Source of the DNA: Clostridiaceae bacterium
Lineage (GTDB): Bacteria; Bacillota; Clostridia; DSM-8532
Assembly: GCA_012842645.1 (NCBI GenBank)
Contig: DUSJ01000325.1
Coordinates: 1 to 9,609, forward strand
Direction of reading: 5' to 3'
DNA length: 9,609 nt
The position numbers and the translations under genes are program-made. Positions 7,542 to 9,609 of this stretch are shown here, in pieces. Under the pieces are notes generated by a model. The model did no database searches and had not been told where the DNA came from. It saw only the letters and a list, made by a program, of their open reading frames with translations. The first letter of the stretch is position 1. Each line of letters opens with the position of its first letter.

Positions 7542-8177
7542 ATGAACAAGAAGTCTAAAATGTTGCTTTATATTGCAGGTTTTGCCCTTTTGATCCTTGC
7601 AGCGACGCTAAGTTACAATTACCTGAGCAAAAAATACAGGGCCCCGGGACTCGGAAATACAGCCACGCTCGCTGCAACCAGCGCTGCGGCTTCGCCTGAT
7701 GAAAGCAAGGGGGCTCCGGCCAAAACACCTGATGAAACTGATGAAGATGAGGGGAAAGTTAAAGCCCCGGACTTTACCGTCATTGATTATGACGGGAATG
7801 AAGCTACGCTGAACGACTTTATTGGCACACCCATCGTACTGAATTTCTGGGCAAGCTGGTGTCCTCCGTGCAGGGATGAAATGCCCCATTTCAATAAGGT
7901 ATCCGAAGAATACCGGGAAGACGAATTACTTTTCCTGATGGTCGACCTGGTTGACGGAAGCACTGAAACGGTTGAAACTGGGAAGAGATATATCGAAGGA
8001 AACGGCTTTACTTTTAAAGTGCTTTTCGATACGAAGCAGGATGCCGCGATAACCTACGGGATCCGTTCCATACCATGCACCTTTTTCATAGACAGGGACG
8101 GGTACATCGTCGGGGGAGCCAGGGGAAGCATTGATGAGGATACATTAAGATACGGAATTTCATTGATTATTGATTGA
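7542..8177 (+). CDS. Membrane-anchored TlpA/ResA-like thioredoxin-fold protein
   Basis: A thiol-disulfide oxidoreductase acting on the outer face of the membrane, probably kept reduced by the CcdA encoded just upstream. Residues 1-7 are basic, 8-25 are a hydrophobic segment with no lipobox cysteine (uncleaved anchor or type I signal), and about 35-72 are an Ala/Ser/Pro-rich then acidic linker. The thioredoxin-like domain (about 74-205) opens with KAPDFTVIDYDG. The active site is WASWCPPC (Cys107, Cys110). The cis-proline loop reads SIPCTFFID with Pro178. Cys179 takes the place usually held by Thr in ResA/TlpA proteins (PTTF), so an unusual third cysteine sits beside the active site. AAGGGAG is seven bases before the ATG. 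The substrate could be extracytoplasmic disulfides or apo-cytochromes; the sequence does not decide. Confidence 0.92.
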   Translation: MNKKSKMLLYIAGFALLILAATLSYNYLSKKYRAPGLGNTATLAATSAAASPDESKGAPAKTPDETDEDEGKVKAPDFTVIDYDGNEATLNDFIGTPIVLNFWASWCPPCRDEMPHFNKVSEEYREDELLFLMVDLVDGSTETVETGKRYIEGNGFTFKVLFDTKQDAAITYGIRSIPCTFFIDRDGYIVGGARGSIDEDTLRYGISLIID

Positions 8178-8185
8178 GCCATTGC

Positions 8186-8240
8186 AGAGGGGACGGTTCT
8201 GTTGACAACATATTGCCAAAAGAACCGTCCCCGTGACAAC
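8186..8240. repeat. REP/MITE-like palindromic element between convergent operons
   Basis: GGGGACGGTTCT (8189-8200) and AGAACCGTCCCC (8221-8232) are a perfect 12-bp inverted repeat around a 20-base loop. The loop starts GTTGACAAC and the right arm is followed by a similar GTGACAAC (8233-8240). From memory, GGGGACGGTTCT-type palindromes with GTGACA flanks recur in many Clostridia genomes, sometimes near IS200-like (RAYT) transposases. That is recollection, not a search result. No transposase is present, so it would be a non-autonomous copy. Neither strand has a U-tract after the stem, which argues against a classic terminator, although the hairpin sits where two operons converge. Confidence 0.7.
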
Positions 8241-8241
8241 T

Positions 8242-8442
8242 TTAATCCGGGTTATCAGTTTTGTCCGAAAAAGACTTCTTCCGCTTTTTAACGCATTCTG
8301 TGAGCAGGTACTCAATCTGCCCGTTTATGGAGCGGAATTCATCCTCGGCCCAGGCCGCAAGCTCCTTCCATAGCGAGGGTGAAAGGCGCAGCAGTATTTG
8401 CTTTTTATCCTGATCGGTTTTCTTTTCCTTATCCATAGGCAT
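8242..8442 (-). CDS. Small ribbon-helix-helix (Arc/MetJ-type) DNA-binding protein
   Basis: A 66-residue protein with the layout of an RHH transcription factor. It has a charged N-terminus (1-13), a short strand KQILLRL (14-20) that would enter the DNA major groove as a dimer sheet, helix A ([16 protein letters not shown], 21-36), a turn with SINGQ (38-42), helix B (to about 55) and a basic, polar tail. The ATG overlaps the TGA of the SPFH gene (TGATG). No clear ribosome binding site precedes it, so translation probably depends on ribosomes finishing the SPFH gene. A second in-frame ATG two codons on (8436) is possible. It may repress its own operon through the twin palindromes at 9489-9510, which is an inference from RHH biology. 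An antitoxin role is less likely, as no toxin-like gene is adjacent. Confidence 0.82.
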   Translation of the reverse strand: MPMDKEKKTDQDKKQILLRLSPSLWKELAAWAEDEFRSINGQIEYLLTECVKKRKKSFSDKTDNPD

Positions 8443-9458
8443 CAGTATATCGACCCGCTGTTGACTACCGGCTGGGCGTCCTTGTTGCCGCAGAGCACGA
8501 CGAGCAGGTTGCTGACCATAGCAGCCTTCCTTTCCTCGTCAAGATTGACTATGCCGGTCTCATTCAGTTTGCTGAGAGCCATTTCGACCATTCCCACGGC
8601 GCCGTCCACTATCATTTTTCTTGCATCTATAATGGCAGTAGCCTGTTGCCTTTGCAGCATTGCAGCGGCGATTTCCGGAGCGTATGCAAGATGAGTTATA
8701 CGAGCTTCGATTATCTCAAGCCCTGCTACATCCACCCGGGACTGGAGCTCTGCTTTAAGCTTGTCAGCGACTTCCTGGCTGCTGCCGCGCAAGGTCATTT
8801 CCTCCCCTTCCTCGGCTGAATCATAAGGATATAGCCTGACGATGTCTCTCAGCGCAGAATCGCTTTGAATGGACAGGAATGCCTTGTAATTGTCCACGTC
8901 AAATACTGCCTTTGCTGTATCGACGACCCGCCAGATCACGACTATTCCCACTTCCACAGGATTGCCCAACTTGTCGTTGATCTTCTGCTTATTATTGTTC
9001 AGAGTCATGACTTTCAATGATATGGTTTTTCTTTGTAAGGCCAGATTGACATTGACGTTTCCGGTCTGATTATTAAATTGAAGGACCGGATTCTGATCCT
9101 CTGTGCCTGTGGCCATGCCGCGACCGATAGTTGGGTTGAAAGCCGAGGCCAGGGGATTTACATAGTAGAATCCCTCTCCCTTAAGAGTTCCGATGTACTT
9201 TCCGAACAGCGTAAGGACCAGGGCCTCCTGGGGCTTGAGGATTTTCAGGCCCTTGAACGGCAGCCAGCTTATACATAGGTACAACATCCCGATGATAAAC
9301 AAAACAGGACCAACGACCGGGACCTTGCCATTGTCCATCAGGATCCCTCCCGCTACTATTGCAGCAATCGAGACCAATAACAGGAACATGCTCAGAATAA
9401 GCATACCCATGCCATTTTTAGCTTTCAGTTCTATCTCCCTGATATTATTGCTTTCCAT
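8442..9458 (-). CDS. SPFH/Band 7 domain membrane protein (stomatin/prohibitin-like)
   Basis: A membrane scaffold-type protein of the SPFH superfamily, whose members oligomerise and organise membrane microdomains or partner proteases. The 338 residues begin with a short polar segment, then two hydrophobic helices (about 18-41 and 47-66) joined by a short loop. The SPFH domain starts at [18 protein letters not shown] (71-88) and continues [14 protein letters not shown], with the helical region [36 protein letters not shown] typical of the domain's end (238-273). The C-terminal tail (about 280-338) includes a moderately hydrophobic NLLVVLCG. The start at 9458 has GGAGG (9465-9469 on the complement) six bases upstream. 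It heads a two-gene operon with the RHH protein. No NfeD-like or protease partner is in view, so the function of this member is unknown. Confidence 0.9.
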   Translation of the reverse strand: MESNNIREIELKAKNGMGMLILSMFLLLVSIAAIVAGGILMDNGKVPVVGPVLFIIGMLYLCISWLPFKGLKILKPQEALVLTLFGKYIGTLKGEGFYYVNPLASAFNPTIGRGMATGTEDQNPVLQFNNQTGNVNVNLALQRKTISLKVMTLNNNKQKINDKLGNPVEVGIVVIWRVVDTAKAVFDVDNYKAFLSIQSDSALRDIVRLYPYDSAEEGEEMTLRGSSQEVADKLKAELQSRVDVAGLEIIEARITHLAYAPEIAAAMLQRQQATAIIDARKMIVDGAVGMVEMALSKLNETGIVNLDEERKAAMVSNLLVVLCGNKDAQPVVNSGSIY

Positions 9459-9488
9459 ATGGAACCTCCGATATAATTTTATATTATT

Positions 9489-9510
9489 ATGATATCAAAA
9501 TGATATCATC
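9489..9510 (-). repeat. Twin TGATATCA palindromes: candidate operator over the SPFH-RHH promoter
   Basis: Two identical 8-bp palindromes TGATATCA lie at 9490-9497 and 9501-9508, exactly 11 bp apart, about one helical turn, so both face the same side of the DNA. The second overlaps the -10 box and the first covers the expected transcription start. MetJ and Arc bind tandem short sites in this style, and the operon encodes an RHH protein. The binding is inferred. Confidence 0.6.
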
Positions 9511-9528
9511 AATCAAGTAAGATGTCAA
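9500..9528 (-). promoter_or_regulatory. Sigma-A promoter of the SPFH-RHH operon
   Basis: Read on the minus strand, TTGACA (9523-9528, perfect -35), a 17-base spacer and TATCAT (9500-9505, five of six for -10) make a near-consensus housekeeping promoter. Transcription should start near 9493, giving a leader of about 35 bases before the SPFH start codon. The -10 lies inside the twin-palindrome operator. Confidence 0.82.
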
Positions 9529-9541
9529 TATATTCCTTAAG

Positions 9542-9609
9542 TTAATACTGCTTGGCGATCCGGGACCTTTCGTCATATCCATGCAGGCAATATATTAAAA
9601 GAATATAGC
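9542..9609 (-). CDS. Possible 3' end of an upstream minus-strand gene (partial)
   Basis: On the minus strand the frame is open from the window edge for 22 codons and ends in TAA at 9542-9544. It reads ...CLHGYDERSRIAKQY, a plausible polar C-terminus. The patch is richer in G/C than the neighbouring intergenic DNA, which fits coding sequence. It is too short to identify. The opposite strand is also open over the same bases but has no start codon in that frame. Confidence 0.25.
   Translation of the reverse strand, partial: YILLIYCLHGYDERSRIAKQY

Noticed and set aside
8242..8442. RHH protein as antitoxin of a toxin-antitoxin pair
   Set aside because: The neighbouring gene is a large SPFH membrane protein, not a toxin, and no small toxin-like gene is adjacent.
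8398..8694. Plus-strand open frame opposite the RHH/SPFH junction, with hydrophobic stretches
   Set aside because: Its hydrophobic look comes from the antisense reading of the SPFH helical region. It has no ribosome binding site, and the minus-strand genes are well supported.
9542..9609. G/C-richer patch upstream of the SPFH promoter considered as a riboswitch or structured RNA
   Set aside because: No match to c-di-GMP, cobalamin, SAM, ZTP or guanidine motifs that I could recognise, and no strong stem. The 3' end of a minus-strand gene is a simpler reading.

Overview
The window looks like chromosomal DNA from an anaerobic, carbohydrate-degrading Firmicute, probably a Clostridia member. This is inferred from strong AGGAGG-type ribosome binding sites, moderate-to-low GC with A/T-rich intergenic spaces, a split two-subunit transketolase, and family resemblances. 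The species cannot be named from the sequence alone.

Region 1 (1-6592, + strand) is a six-gene catabolic block. It opens with the C-terminal part of a GH116/DUF608-type glycosidase cut by the window edge. A 2-hydroxyacid (glycerate/hydroxypyruvate-type) dehydrogenase, a sugar-phosphate isomerase/epimerase TIM barrel, a zinc-dependent medium-chain polyol/alcohol dehydrogenase, and the N- and C-terminal halves of a transketolase follow. Gene spacing is short (14 bp, or a TAATG overlap for the transketolase halves) except for about 120 bp before the alcohol dehydrogenase. The block ends in a candidate terminator at 6628-6662. Glycoside release, redox steps on a sugar or polyol, epimerisation and two-carbon transfer suggest one dedicated sugar pathway. 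Its substrate is not evident, and no kinase, transporter or regulator is visible here.

Region 2 (6593-8177, + strand) is an A/T-rich spacer of about 270 bp with a possible promoter, followed by a two-gene thiol-redox operon. CcdA carries electrons across the membrane, and a membrane-anchored TlpA/ResA-like thioredoxin probably receives them outside.

Region 3 (8178-8241) is a short gap between convergent operons. It holds a perfect 12-bp inverted repeat that resembles a REP/MITE-like dispersed repeat.

Region 4 (8242-9609, - strand) is a two-gene operon with an SPFH (stomatin/prohibitin-like) membrane protein and a 66-residue ribbon-helix-helix (RHH) DNA-binding protein whose start overlaps the SPFH stop. 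Upstream lies a near-consensus sigma-A promoter (TTGACA, 17 bp, TATCAT). Two TGATATCA palindromes, 11 bp apart, overlap its -10 and expected start site. This suggests that the RHH protein represses its own operon, and it is the most specific testable regulatory hypothesis in the window. The last ~70 bases may hold the 3' end of another minus-strand gene.

No tRNA, rRNA, CRISPR array, insertion sequence or recognisable riboswitch was seen. No gene-free stretch exceeds 300 bases.
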